From positions 1 to 64,000 of the forward strand of contig DF241817.1 in assembly GCA_000507305.1 (NCBI GenBank): DNA of 64,000 bases, given 5' to 3'. Positions 34,001 through 42,570 of the stretch are shown here, one piece after another. Position numbers and translations under genes: made by a program. Under the pieces are notes generated by a model. The model ran no database searches. It was not told the DNA's origin and worked only from the letters and a program-made list of their open reading frames with translations. This DNA comes from Breviolum minutum Mf 1.05b.01 (taxonomy: Eukaryota > Sar > Dinophyceae > Suessiales > Symbiodiniaceae). The number at the start of each line of letters is the position of its first letter. The first letter of the stretch is position 1.

Positions 34001-35072
34001 TCAGGAAAAAGACCCTTGAATTTCTGTTCACATTTCAATTAATACTCAAAAATTGCCATATCTGAAAAGAGTTACCGACTAGCAAACCATGTCTGAAGAT
34101 CTTTCTGATGATGATTTTTGGGATGATCTTTCATGACTTGACTCGCTGGGACCAAGGTTCTCCAATTTCTCATTCCTGTCTCCATTTTGAGTGGATTTCG
34201 ATCCCAAGGAGGTTGGCAAACCTCACCAATCAGGTTACCAAACCATGCCACGGTAGGTAGGTAGACATGTACCTATTGATTTGCCAGAAAAAATGACGCA
34301 TGTCAGGGAATATTCCAGACACTTGCATCTTTTTTTTGTTTTCAGGATGACATTCGAGGCAAAACAACAACCATTGGAAAACCAATCTTCCCCAGAAAAC
34401 TGATCACACCCTTGGTGTGTGGATAGTGAAATTTTTCATAACGGTTCCTGCCCGGGAGGAAAATTCCCACCGTGAACCAGGGTTAACCAGGAAAATCGAA
34501 ACCAAACACTTTTATATATTATTTTCTTGTTGTATCTTTAACCCGAGAGGACACCTTGAAATTTGGAAAAATCGACGATGTTTTTTTCTGGGAGATTCGT
34601 TTTCACATTGACAATTTATATAACCACTTCCAACGTTACGTGCTTGAAGTTCATTCCTTCGAGAGAAATATGTGTGCACTCATGTGAAAAAAATTGGATC
34701 ATCCTTCTTCAAGGATTGGGGCAAAAATACCAAAAATCTCTTGAAACCATCTACCCTCCCTAAAATTAGCAGCTCGCCCCTAAAATGGATGGTTGGAAAA
34801 TGACATTTCCTTTTGGGATGGCTTATTTGCAGGGACTTTATTGCTGTTAGTTTCAGGGAGGCTTGACTTCTATGAATGCTTTTTTTCCCTCTAAACAATC
34901 GAATCAGTCCATTTCCCGGTGGATTTTTGTTGGTTGCCAGGCTGCTTTGCAAGGACTGCGAACGCATGACGCGTTCCCGTGGCTTGCTTGGCACTACCAG
35001 CGGTCCAGCGATGGGTTTCGGTGAGCGCGGAGGACTTTTGAAACGTTGGGACCACGAGCTGGTGGAGGCCAT
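21621..35072 (-). CDS. Gene C: long charged coiled-coil protein
   Basis: The ATG exon is 34938-35072, then 33512-33585, 32587-32718, 29999-30073, 29441-29516, 28700-28777 and 27758-27806, all phase-consistent (619 bases). After one missing exon come 26259-26381, 25774-25856, 25141-25207, 25053-25074, 24821-24953, 24623-24706 and 23999-24053, again phase-consistent (567 bases, exactly in frame). Likely continuations are 23822-23921, 22449-22529, 22122-22172, 21971-22077 and 21621-21707. The N-terminus is Ser/Pro/Arg-rich (RFKSPPRSPKP). Residues from about 70 to 200 are heptad-like and highly charged (LTEVSELAENHLRRASEAEE, LRRALAAKTEELQ), indicating coiled coil. Such proteins are often cytoskeletal or scaffold components, but I recognise no named family. 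The first join uses a GC donor. One 22-bp microexon is required. Confidence 0.65.
22122..22172 (-). CDS. Gene C exon candidate
   Basis: 51 bp in phase 0, encoding SRIRELSKKLSHFSG, helical and basic. Donor GTTTGG follows a run of seven G, so the exact end is hard to fix. Confidence 0.5.
22449..22529 (-). CDS. Gene C exon
   Basis: 81 bp in phase 0, acceptor TGGGTAG, GC donor (GCAAGA). It encodes DYSSPIWHIWDSKSDSN and HRNPDLL. The family 3 inverted repeat starts immediately 5' of it. Confidence 0.55.
22533..22613. mobile_element. Inverted-repeat element, family 3
   Basis: AAATGTAGGTAAATACTCCAT faces ATGGAGCATTTTGGGTATAAA. The same TATAAACAACAATAG tail follows the copy at 6.9 kb. Confidence 0.65.
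22652..22752. mobile_element. MITE-like element, family 2 (variant b)
   Basis: ATGGGGGTTTCCTAAAATGG with GGTACCCCCAAAACACC, mirrored by GTTGGGTACCACCATTTT. Same subtype as the nested copy at 44.25 kb. Confidence 0.8.
22895..23000. mobile_element. MITE-like element, family 1
   Basis: CTAGCTGGTGGTTGAACCAA to GAAACCAACACCTAG, with a diverged core. Confidence 0.8.
23381..23482. mobile_element. Inverted-repeat element, family 5 relative
   Basis: CACCCTGGAAGATTAACATGG is mirrored by CCATGTTAATCTTCCGGGGTG. Confidence 0.75.
23822..23921 (-). CDS. Gene C exon
   Basis: 100 bp, acceptor GTTTGCACAG, donor after ACTGAG. It encodes SRSIVARARNIFQEQDLKGI and NLLEIAEFTE. The composition is very coding-like. 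The join from 23999 is off by phase unless a small exon or other donor intervenes. Confidence 0.6.
23999..24053 (-). CDS. Gene C exon
   Basis: 55 bp ending at consensus GTATGT. One leading base completes an Arg codon from the previous exon. It encodes FSCYFESANVVNMIFTCW. Confidence 0.5.
24178..24294. mobile_element. MITE-like element, family 1
   Basis: CTAGTAGGTGGTTTCAACCC to GTTGCCACCAACCAG. It has a short insertion in the core. Confidence 0.8.
24623..24706 (-). CDS. Gene C exon
   Basis: 84 bp. One leading base completes a Lys codon, then LKPLNDPVKIREIYRLQKVV, donor GTGGGC. The intron separating it from the exon above is only 114 bp. Confidence 0.65.
24821..24953 (-). CDS. Gene C exon
   Basis: 133 bp, acceptor TTATATCAG, donor GTAGGA. 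It encodes AMPIGVMLRWNEDKVRG, then GETGRNGRGATGYGIERRRD. Phase agrees with both neighbours. Confidence 0.7.
25053..25074 (-). CDS. Gene C 22-nt microexon
   Basis: It lies between GCAAATTCAG and GTGTTG and encodes EKTGMLQ plus one base. Without it, exons 25141-25207 and 24821-24953 are out of frame; with it they join exactly. Confidence 0.5.
25141..25207 (-). CDS. Gene C exon
   Basis: 67 bp, acceptor CTATAGTAG, donor GTCCGA. It encodes VVSMMSFGPEVFTDRNLGR. Confidence 0.6.
25774..25856 (-). CDS. Gene C exon
   Basis: 83 bp, acceptor GTGTAAAG, donor GTGAAG. It encodes DGFLETVSCQLGPRKIQV and AELEDERP. Phase fits on both sides. Confidence 0.65.
26259..26381 (-). CDS. Gene C exon, GC-rich
   Basis: 123 bp, phase 0 to 0, donor GTTGAT. 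It encodes GEKRPTGATRGVCPL then REEVSPRGRQGSRNRKQ, basic and probably disordered. The acceptor lacks a pyrimidine tract. Confidence 0.55.
27394..27475. repeat. Degenerate family 1 copy
   Basis: GTTGGTGATTTCAAGCCATTTG and CAAAATGGCTTCATCTTC match the family's left half; the right half is lost. Confidence 0.45.
27758..27806 (-). CDS. Gene C exon, coiled coil
   Basis: 49 bp in phase 0, encoding VQVLRRALAAKTEELQ, donor GTTTCA. Confidence 0.65.
28442..28500. repeat. Dispersed segment shared with 32.34 kb
   Basis: GGCTGATTATAATCCTCATA and GCCATTTATATTA recur at 32,334-32,402. Confidence 0.75.
28700..28777 (-). CDS. Gene C exon, coiled coil
   Basis: 78 bp, phase 0 to 0, acceptor CCACCGAG, donor GTCCGG. 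It encodes DMHRRLTEVSELAENHLRR. It is the most GC-rich part of its surroundings. Confidence 0.75.
29318..29443. mobile_element. MITE-like element, family 4
   Basis: ACTGTTGATGG to CCGTCAACAGT. On the minus strand its first bases (GTTGACGG) form the donor of the gene C exon ending at 29441. Confidence 0.8.
29441..29516 (-). CDS. Gene C exon
   Basis: 76 bp, acceptor CTCAACGAG. One leading base completes Phe, then LEKREATRLADNLWKLLIML. It ends at the edge of a family 4 element. Confidence 0.65.
29999..30073 (-). CDS. Gene C exon, coiled coil
   Basis: 75 bp. It encodes EGLADRFVKLDEALRSKDLQ. Phases agree with 32587 and 29516. The acceptor follows AATCAACAAG. Confidence 0.65.
30680..30775. mobile_element. 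Inverted-repeat element, family 9
   Basis: AGTTCCTTATATATTTGGAAC is mirrored by GGTTCCAAATATATAAGGAAC. Diverged copies lie at 40.08 and 60.58 kb. Confidence 0.85.
30952..31066. mobile_element. MITE-like element, family 2
   Basis: TATATGGGTGTTTCCAAAAA is mirrored by TTTTCGGAAACACCCATATA, with both inner arms intact. Confidence 0.9.
32587..32718 (-). CDS. Gene C exon, coiled coil
   Basis: 132 bp, acceptor TTTAAACTTCAG, donor GTAAGC, both near consensus. It encodes RLRHEALHFGDEKSHESLQS and FLEELQLVQQRSS. The plus-strand reading is cysteine-rich but lacks splice context. Confidence 0.75.
33512..33585 (-). CDS. Gene C exon
   Basis: 74 bp, donor GTAGAC. It encodes TVRPSFRLKQPAKGKDLLG. It joins the ATG exon in phase 0 and the next exon in phase 2. 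Confidence 0.6.
33626..33733. mobile_element. Inverted-repeat element, family 3
   Basis: ACATGGTATATTTACCTACA is mirrored by TAGGTAAATATACCATCCTG. Confidence 0.7.
34938..35072 (-). CDS. First coding exon of gene C
   Basis: 135 bp, exactly 45 codons from ATG to a GC donor (GCAACC). It encodes MASTSSWSQRFKSPPRSPKP and RERVMRSQSLQSSL. Ser-Pro motifs suggest a phosphorylated basic N-terminus. Another open frame exists, but this one alone starts with ATG and joins in phase. Confidence 0.6.
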
Positions 35073-36179
35073 ATAGGCCTCGGGGTTGAAGCGGTTGAAG
35101 CGGTTGAAACATCCCGGAATCCAAAGGGTCCCATTGGGTTGTGTTAAAGGGTGGTGACGACCCCACACACCAAAAAAGGGCTTCCGTGGTACATTTTGTT
35201 GCCTAAGATTTGTTTTTGTTACATGTTTTTTTAAAAATCATTTGAAACACATTAAGTGGTTCCATGGTTGTCATAGTAGGTAAATATACGTAGCATACAT
35301 ACATTGATCCTATGGGAAAGTTGTTGGGGGAAGATTTCTATCTTTTAATTCGTCAACCTTTTTGAACGTCAACCTTTTTGAAGATCTTGGCACATTCATT
35401 CAGGCATTTTTTCGGGGGGTGAAGTTGTGAAAATCCACCAGTTATGCGTTGTTCAAGCATTGTTTTTTTCTCAGTTACTTCCCCGAAAACTAATATGACA
35501 ATAGAAAAGCAACTGTGTGAAGATGCATCTCCTATTAGAAAAGGTGATTTTCCATTGCCATGTGAATCATGAAAAAAACCTTCGTACTTTCCATTTTACT
35601 GGTTGCTTAATAGGGATCCTTGTCATGCCTTACTATAGTCCCCATAGAACTGGGTTGTATGATCCCCTATAAAACCCAACCAACCGGGGTTTCTTTTCAT
35701 TGCTCATATAAGTTTTCGCTGGTTCATCTTGGTTTTTTCAAACTCCATTTGGAATTTCCCGGAGGTGAAAAAAACACCAGTTTTCACAAATATTTGCCGA
35801 TAGAAATCAATCAAAATCACACTAAAAATATGACTTACCAAAAACCATCAAACCTCCACCACCATCGAGTTGTCATTGTTTTAAACATTGGCTACAGATG
35901 CAAAATAATGAATAAACATCTGTCCGCCTCCATCTGTAATGGAAAACAATCCGTATATATCCGTATGTGGTAGAAATAAACATAAATTCCAATTTTCCAA
36001 GGATGAATTGCAAAAAAAAACGCGCCCTCATCTTAAAACAACAAAAAATCCCAGGAAAGGATCTTTCTCCAGTACTGTGCAGTGGTGTGGGTGTCAGTGC
36101 ATGTATTTCTTAGCAGTTTGTTTGTTTCTTTCTTTTCATCACCATTCTAACTGGGCAATTTATTATAAATCCTTGACCT
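35073..36179. other. Interval between gene C start and LINE 3' end
   Basis: AT-rich, with a degenerate family 3 copy near 35,280. No confident exon. It may hold the gene C promoter region or the 3' part of a gene D intron. Confidence 0.4.
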
Positions 36180-36344
36180 GAATGTTTCGGCCGTTTTCCT
36201 TTTAATGGGGGCCCCATCCCCGCAGAGCACAAGATGGGACCCAATGTCCAAGTTAGAACGCGTCACAGCCCATCCCATATTAGGATTGGCAAAAATTGTG
36301 AAACACTCATGCCTCAAGTGCCATTCTAGCACGTTTAACACACT

Positions 36345-37709
36345 TCATAGCATTTTGTGCCTTCGAGTTTCTTGCACTCCAAGAAGATGACATATTGCGA
36401 TCTGTAGCAGAAAAATTAATTTCCCGTTCAAAAGGCATGTTCGGAAGCCCATCAGCCTGTGAATATTCCCAAATTGTTTAAACCACTCAGTCAAGATGTT
36501 AGCAACCAACTCCTGTTGCGCAAAAGCCGGTCTCCACGAAAAGCCCGTTGTAAAAATCGGATTTCCCAAAAGAAATAACGAGCTCACCTTGCCTTGTTTC
36601 ACCATCGATGGCCACAATCGTTGTGGCGTCAAAGATTGAATATGTGTCACAATTTTCCAGGTATTGATCGTCTGTTCCACCAAATTTGAACCATGAGCAA
36701 TTGCTTCCGCCGGATTGCTAAAATGCACCAAACGCTCTTCCTTACCTTTTCCTCTACGTCCAGGCATCCATCCACCATGTGCAAGTGAAATTGCAAGACA
36801 AATCTCTGTCCAACTAATGCCCATCTTTTTGCCACTTGGTCCTTCATTGTTGCAAGGCCACCTACAATGTTGAAACCATTGTATGACTGACTCAGCAATG
36901 CTATATCCCCATGCCGAATTCACCAACCATTGTCTGTCAATGTCTTGTAGTCGCCACTCGCTATCAGGACTCCACCTTCCGATGGCCTCCTGTAGGGTGA
37001 GCTGCGGTGTGCTTTCCTCTTCGCCTTGTTCCCCTGTCGTTTCAGTATCTTCATATTGTGCCCGTGCGTACTGAAGGTCAAGAACAAGTTTATACAAGTC
37101 AGAAACATCCGCTCTTTGAGTCTCCAAATCAGTATGTCTCTGATGTTGTTCGACGGCAACCTCCTTGGCAACATTGACAAGAGCAGAGTTTGCCCCTTCA
37201 TCTGCCAGCATATTTCCCAGTGCATGATATCGCATCAAAGGGTGACCAATTTCATGTGGAACTTGGTGTGCTTTGATTTTACTGGTTTGCTTATCATCAT
37301 GGGAAACTTTCGAAAGTCTTTCAACTAAGTCAAATTGTGCACTATCCTTCCAGTCCCAAGGATTAGAACTATTTTTGGCAAGGTCAACACAATGCAAAGC
37401 GAATTGACTATCAGAATGCACCGTTATGTTTTGAAGTTCCTCATAACATTTTGTTATTGCTAACAACTCAGCCCTAGCAATTGACTGTTCACCAGTACAT
37501 CGTGCATATCCTACTACTTGCAGTGTCAATGGCAATTTTCGTGTTTCAAGGTATTTGTTAGCTTCAGTGATGCGTTCTGCATCATTTTGGCACCAATCAA
37601 TGACCACACAGTATGTTGCAAAACGACTAGTGACATTGTGTGGGTGCTTGCAACTACCATCGGTGTATATGTGAACAGTTGCCACTGCATTTGCACAAAA
37701 GGTTTTCAC
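36345..37709 (-). CDS. LINE RNase H domain and C-terminal region
   Basis: 454 codons, starting at a GTG that overlaps the RT stop. RNase HI catalytic residues are all present: D17 (IYTDGS), E81 (ARAELLAI), D100 (VHSDSQ) and D170 (NMLADEGA), so the domain could be active. RNase H removes the RNA strand during target-primed reverse transcription. The C-terminal 250 residues contain GISWTEICLAIS, a region I cannot name. Upstream codons in this frame (VDFPDIV) are also open, so RT and RNase H were probably one reading frame separated by a 1-base shift. Confidence 0.88.
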   Translation of the reverse strand: MKTFCANAVATVHIYTDGSCKHPHNVTSRFATYCVVIDWCQNDAERITEANKYLETRKLPLTLQVVGYARCTGEQSIARAELLAITKCYEELQNITVHSDSQFALHCVDLAKNSSNPWDWKDSAQFDLVERLSKVSHDDKQTSKIKAHQVPHEIGHPLMRYHALGNMLADEGANSALVNVAKEVAVEQHQRHTDLETQRADVSDLYKLVLDLQYARAQYEDTETTGEQGEEESTPQLTLQEAIGRWSPDSEWRLQDIDRQWLVNSAWGYSIAESVIQWFQHCRWPCNNEGPSGKKMGISWTEICLAISLAHGGWMPGRRGKGKEERLVHFSNPAEAIAHGSNLVEQTINTWKIVTHIQSLTPQRLWPSMVKQGKVSSLFLLGNPIFTTGFSWRPAFAQQELVANILTEWFKQFGNIHRLMGFRTCLLNGKLIFLLQIAICHLLGVQETRRHKML

Positions 37710-39532
37710 GATATCTGGAAAATCAACTCAGGAAGAGAAAATTCCGTAACAATGAGAAATTCCTCACGATGATGTTGCATTACCACTGGTAATTCAGGCA
37801 AACATGACTGCTCATTTATTAATTTTTCAACTATGGGTTTATGTGTGTCCCTCGTGGCATCAAACACTGGGCACTCCAGCACACGGTGTGTTCTGGTGTC
37901 TTTTGCTTGTTTACAGAATTGACACTTCTCGTCAGTATCACTTGTCCATTTTGCTTTTTGTGAATTAGTTTGGAATGCCCCTGCTATTTCCCTAAGCAGC
38001 AAAATTCTTTGCTTTGAGGAAAATTTATCAAGCAGCTGGATGGTATCAGGCCTCGAAATTGGATGTAGGTTAAAGATTCCAAACCGGCTGGTATGGAGAA
38101 CGACTAATGTCTCTTGCCAGGATTTAATGGCAAAGAAAAGAAATCGCTGGAATGATGTATGCAAAATGTCGAACTTAAGAAAAGCTGATACATTAATCAT
38201 ACCATTGCGATCAATCGTCCACCCTAATCTCAACAAATATTCACGAAGAGCCGAAGCAGGGCCTTTTGCAAACCCAACATATTCACTAGGTCTGGACGCA
38301 AGATACAAAAAGGACTGTTTCTGTTGTTCATCAGCCCTTAACAAGAAACGTCTTGCAGATTTGATCGATTGTAGGATTACAAACAACCCTGGGTCTAAAA
38401 GTTTCGAATGAGCACAATGCAAAAATATGGCAGGACTCATTGATTGAGCCATTTCACCAGCCAAGCTATGTGCAATCACTGATCGAAATTTATCAAGGTG
38501 CTGCTGCCCAATGCAAGTGACTTCACACGAATAAAAGGCAACTGTGTAGACTGCAGCCAGAATAATGTGGATTTTGACATCAAAGTCCCATGTTGTTGCT
38601 TTAATTCGGTTAAGTCTAGCTTTAGCTTTATCAAACCTTTGTTTCATCTTGCACAGTTTATTTGTTGCTTTGTAGGCAATGGGTGTACCAAGGTCCCAAG
38701 CATTTGTCATCAATTCTAATTGTCCTGTAGGCACATGCTGTTCAATTATATTTTTGAAGATATCTGCATGGTCACCTGACGTTTCCCATCTCCATGTTTT
38801 GTTCCAATCTACTTCAAGTCCCATTTCGCTGGTTAGCATGGTTGTGTGTCTGAACGCTGGATCATGTAAAACTGGGTCAACAGCCCACCAGGTCCAATTG
38901 TCTGCGTATGCACTTGATCCCATCTCATCATGGATACGTGATATGCCTTCAACCCACCACCATGCAATACAAATCATTGCAACTACACTGAGTGAATCAC
39001 CCTCTGGACATCCTGTACTGGTATCAAAAAATGTACTACATTCATGTCCAACTTGCCAGAAACGTTGCATCTCTTGAAGTGAACCAATCCATTTTTTGAT
39101 GATGTCCTCAGGAAAACCACATCTAATTAGCAAAGCTTGTAACTTTTGTCTAGAAATAAGATTGAAGCATTTTCGCAAATCCAATGTTACTCCACTTAGA
39201 TGTCGTTGCATTGCTCTAGCTTGCTCAAGAATGAACTGAAAGTTATACGAAGCTGAGAGTGCACCCCTTGCTGGTAACATTCCAGTCACTTGTGGCGGCA
39301 ATGTTGCACCCAAAACTTGGAGCATTTTTGAAGCCACCAGTCTAGACCAAAGACGGTAAATTGTGGGGAGTATTGTTATTGGTCGACTATCTTTAGCAAA
39401 CGGAATTCCTTCAGTTTTGGGGAGTGGCACCGTCTTAGCAATCATAATTTCTTTTGGGAAAACATCCAACCCATTTACAATTTTTGCCAAGAGCGAAACA
39501 AACTCATCAGGTATTTTTGGGTAGGATTCCCT
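37706..39532 (-). CDS. LINE reverse transcriptase (5' partial)
   Basis: It is open from just after a TGA at 39,533-39,535. RT motifs: PITILPTIYRLWSRL (fingers), TLDLRKCF with the first catalytic Asp, GCPEGDSLS (motif B) and AYADNWTW in place of YADD. A C-x2-C-x8-H-x4-C knuckle (CQFC, H, C) lies about 70 residues before the stop. The Asn in YADN removes the second aspartate of the catalytic pair. From memory, dinoflagellate LINE copies often show this, so it may be a lineage feature and not decay. The frame ends in TGA overlapping the RNase H GTG. Confidence 0.9.
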   Translation of the reverse strand, partial: RESYPKIPDEFVSLLAKIVNGLDVFPKEIMIAKTVPLPKTEGIPFAKDSRPITILPTIYRLWSRLVASKMLQVLGATLPPQVTGMLPARGALSASYNFQFILEQARAMQRHLSGVTLDLRKCFNLISRQKLQALLIRCGFPEDIIKKWIGSLQEMQRFWQVGHECSTFFDTSTGCPEGDSLSVVAMICIAWWWVEGISRIHDEMGSSAYADNWTWWAVDPVLHDPAFRHTTMLTSEMGLEVDWNKTWRWETSGDHADIFKNIIEQHVPTGQLELMTNAWDLGTPIAYKATNKLCKMKQRFDKAKARLNRIKATTWDFDVKIHIILAAVYTVAFYSCEVTCIGQQHLDKFRSVIAHSLAGEMAQSMSPAIFLHCAHSKLLDPGLFVILQSIKSARRFLLRADEQQKQSFLYLASRPSEYVGFAKGPASALREYLLRLGWTIDRNGMINVSAFLKFDILHTSFQRFLFFAIKSWQETLVVLHTSRFGIFNLHPISRPDTIQLLDKFSSKQRILLLREIAGAFQTNSQKAKWTSDTDEKCQFCKQAKDTRTHRVLECPVFDATRDTHKPIVEKLINEQSCLPELPVVMQHHREEFLIVTEFSLPELIFQIS

Positions 39533-39545
39533 TACGTGTCACTAC

Positions 39546-39576
39546 CTTTTGGGGTGACCAACCGGCCGTTTGGTCG
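39546..39576 (-). CDS. Microexon candidate next to the LINE
   Basis: 31 bp between TTTATAG and GTAGTG, encoding DQTAGWSPQK. Its phase fits the exon at 40319. If real, the LINE sits a few bases into the following intron. Confidence 0.3.
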
Positions 39577-40077
39577 CTATAAATTGCCTTAAGGGTGAAA
39601 AACCAGTGTACAGTATACATAACATAGTAGCAGCGCGGCGAAACGACCGAGCGGCCCCCGAAAACCATTGAATAATGATTCCATGAAGAGATACTGGATC
39701 GGCGATCGATGATGACGGGATATGACAATAATAAAAGTGACTTTCATGATAAACCTCAATGTAAATGGGTATCGTTTTTCAACCCCTATAGTACGGTATG
39801 GTTACCCTTTCCACCGAAAAAAAACACCCAGGAAATCCAACGATCAAACTTTGCCAAAAAGGGTTGGATAGGGAATCCCAAAGACAAATATTTCGAAAGA
39901 CTAATTCTTTGTTTCGTCTTGGACTTCCAGGGATTCAGCAATATCTATGTTTAACCATTGCAAACTTCATGTTCGCGACTGATTGAATCAACCTTCTTTT
40001 TCACCCATGTTTGAAGCCAAGTGTAGAAAACATATTTCAGTTCCCTAGAGTATTTGGGCTTTTCCTCATCATCCAGT

Positions 40078-40143
40078 TCGCTATATATTTGGAACCAAGC
40101 TCCCAATTGCCAATATATCAGGTAACCAATATATCAGGTAACC
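40078..40143. repeat. Partial inverted-repeat element, family 9
   Basis: TATATATTTGGAACCAAGCTCCC with a duplicated CCAATATATCAGGTAA. Confidence 0.55.
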
Positions 40144-40318
40144 CTTCACCACTGGTCCCAAAAAATGTTCCAAATCTTAAAATATATAGTCCACATATCT
40201 AAAATAATATGAGGGAACGTTTTCAGATCAGGGTTTGTTTTCCCCCCCAAAAAAAAACCATTGGTTTTCCCCTCGTTTTTGTTGGGAAATTCCCCACACC
40301 ACCAAGTTGCTGGTGTAC

Positions 40319-40395
40319 TTCCCAGATCTCGTGGCGATCGCCCGCCGGCCACTGACAAACGGCCCGACATGGCGACTTTCCCGCGGTCTTTTTTT
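40319..40395 (-). CDS. Exon, basic protein segment (gene D)
   Basis: 77 bp, GC-rich, donor GTACAC. The phase-consistent frame encodes KKRPRESRHVGPFVSGRRAI. A second frame (KVAMSGRLSVAGGRSPRD) is also open, so the product is provisional. Confidence 0.5.
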
Positions 40396-41022
40396 CTCCG
40401 GCACCACGCAGGCCGGCCGGTTTGGGGTGATTAAGAAGGTGGATATATTTTACTTGGAAGTTGATGGGGACACGTAATATCAAAAACGAGGCTAATTTAT
40501 GCTAATTTCAGTAATCATTTGGGAAATTGAAACAGGTGCCTTAAACTTGGGACATTTGGTGAACTTTCAGTATTTGCTGGGTCCTGCCCAAAAACACGGG
40601 TTCACAGTGGATTCCATGAAGGTTTTGATGTTCCCTTCATAAAAACGAATAGACGCCTTTCCCGGTCTAAACCCAGGGTTTTGGGCACCCTCCAACACAT
40701 GGAACCTCAGAAGTCTATCAAGAAACAACTTGAACCCTTCCAACATACCTGGAACACTTCCACACAGGTTCAAACTTTTCAGCCTTTGAAGATCCTTTCT
40801 GTTTAGTTTTTTGTTGGATAAATTTAGTGTACATACATGTTCTACAAAAAGAATCCATGGAATTTATGGTATTTCTACACCACCGAATCGGAGTGGCGAA
40901 AAAAACAAACGAAAATGAGTATCTATAGCATCAGCGCAACAAAATTGAGCTTTCCACCATATTGGCACCACATGGATTTATGAAGTTACAGTGATGAATC
41001 CCATAGCAGAAGGTAGAACAAC

Positions 41023-41189
41023 CATGGTCTTGAAATGTTCATCCAAAAAATGCCTCAAATCTGATTTAGCTGCTGATTTTGTTGCGATCGCTGCTCTCTC
41101 TTTTTTTGCGCACAAATTTTGCTTCCCAGGATGGCATTTTGTTGTGCGGAGAGGGACCACTTTTTCAGGAAGAGGATATTTCCGTCTTA
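41023..41189 (-). CDS. Exon, lysine-rich (gene D)
   Basis: 167 bp, acceptor CTCCGACAG, donor GTTGTT. It encodes RRKYPLPEKVVPLRTTKC and RAAIATKSAAKSDLRHF. Two leading bases complete a codon from 42051. The plus strand is also open for 148 codons, so the strand rests on phase and context. Confidence 0.55.
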
Positions 41190-42050
41190 CTGTCGGAGGT
41201 TCAGAAATCCGGCGAACCAATGCAAGGATGGCTATAATCATCGATAGTGGGCAAAAAACACCTGCCTATCTTGACTGGTTAGCTGGCCTTTCTGAATCTT
41301 CAACTGTAATTACCATCAATTACTTAAGTCGATTGGTCCATAAATGTTTGAAATGTAGTCGCCCCAGAGACAAATCGCCAGATCAGAAGATATCACTAAC
41401 TCCAAACAATGTTACAGTAGACCGAAATACACGTTAGATTTTCCAAAATATACATGCGGCTTGTCTATCCTTAAAAACACAAACGTAATGGGTACCGTTT
41501 TATATCACTTGAGAATATAACTTGATAAGCACCATAGTATACTAGTACCAATCTTCTGAAGTGAATACGTATTGCGTATATATATATATAAATAAATAAT
41601 GTATATATCTAGATACATAATCATATCAATATATAATACATACTATCTAATCCTCAGAATCCTCCAAAGCAAAAAGCCCGAATCCCCCCCTTGTATAAAT
41701 GCCAATGTAAAACTCAAAACCTTACTTGACAACAACCAACTACATTTTTTCCACCAAAAAAAGGAATATCAAACACCATGAAACAGCATTGAATGCATCC
41801 AATGATGTCTTAAAGGTGTTATTTTTTTCAAATGGCAACATGTAAAAACTCTATTTGTTTATATGAAAAAAAACATCACCAAACTTAAGGCGGGGTCCCG
41901 AAAAGTTAACTCCACCAATCTTGTCAAACCGGTACCATACCTGCAAAAAAAATCTGCGGAACCGTTCTACCTGAGGAAAATTTCCGAAACATAATTCCCT
42001 TCAAGATCTGATTTTTTTTTCAGGCATATTTTGACAGATAATTCGCTTAC

Positions 42051-42186
42051 AAATCACCAGCATTTCATGAAGAATTCCATAAACATTCCCAGCAAAATTA
42101 TGCAAATCCACAGGTCGGGTCGGGCCCCAGGTCGGGTCTCCCAGACGTTCCCCATCTGGCCCTCGGTTCACCAGCTCCCTCAACTC
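42051..42186 (-). CDS. Exon (gene D)
   Basis: 136 bp, acceptor GTGTCTTTTAG, consensus donor GTAAGC. It encodes ELRELVNRGPDGERLGDPTW and LHNFAGNVYGILHEMLV. Phase fits 44579 and 41189. A family 4 element lies just upstream. Confidence 0.65.
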
Positions 42187-42207
42187 CTAAAAGACACAGC
42201 TGCTCAT

Positions 42208-42315
42208 ACTGTTGATGGACAAAATCCGGCTAACCACCTGGGATGGATAAAACCCTTATGAATAGTGGGATAATCATCATCCTTGGTGGTTCGCCGGATT
42301 TTGTCCATCAACAGT
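42208..42315. mobile_element. MITE-like element, family 4
   Basis: TACTGTTGATGGACAAAATCC is mirrored by GGATTTTGTCCATCAACAGTA, the most perfect pair of the family. Confidence 0.9.
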
Positions 42316-42570
42316 AGGTCTGTTTGGCATGTTGGGGGGTGTTTCGAATTCGAGAGTTTTTTGGGGCGTTTTTTTAAACCCCGGAAAATTTCCCCCTACA
42401 GTGGAAAGCCTCAATTAAACAACCGCTGGAAATGACGGGTAATTAGTCAACAGGAGGCGGTTTCGTTTCAAACAACGCCGAGTTTTAACCTTGGGGAAGA
42501 TCCATGATTTTCCAATGGAAACGTGGGGGAGCATTTGTAGTACAGCAGGGGTTGGTGATGATTTCAACAC

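Larger units (their letters stand above)
36180..39535 (-). mobile_element. LINE retrotransposon, 5'-truncated
   Basis: It contains reverse transcriptase, a CCHC knuckle, RNase H and a 3' UTR of about 165 bp. The 5' boundary near 39,535 is abrupt: coding similarity stops a few codons after an in-frame TGA, and no endonuclease domain precedes the RT. The 3' boundary is judged from the drop in GC near 36,180. I saw no long poly-A tail and no clear target-site duplication. It shares orientation with the surrounding genes. Confidence 0.85.

Noticed and set aside
34257-34272. GGTAGGTAGGTAG run as a regulatory repeat
   Set aside because: Short simple repeat with no further support.
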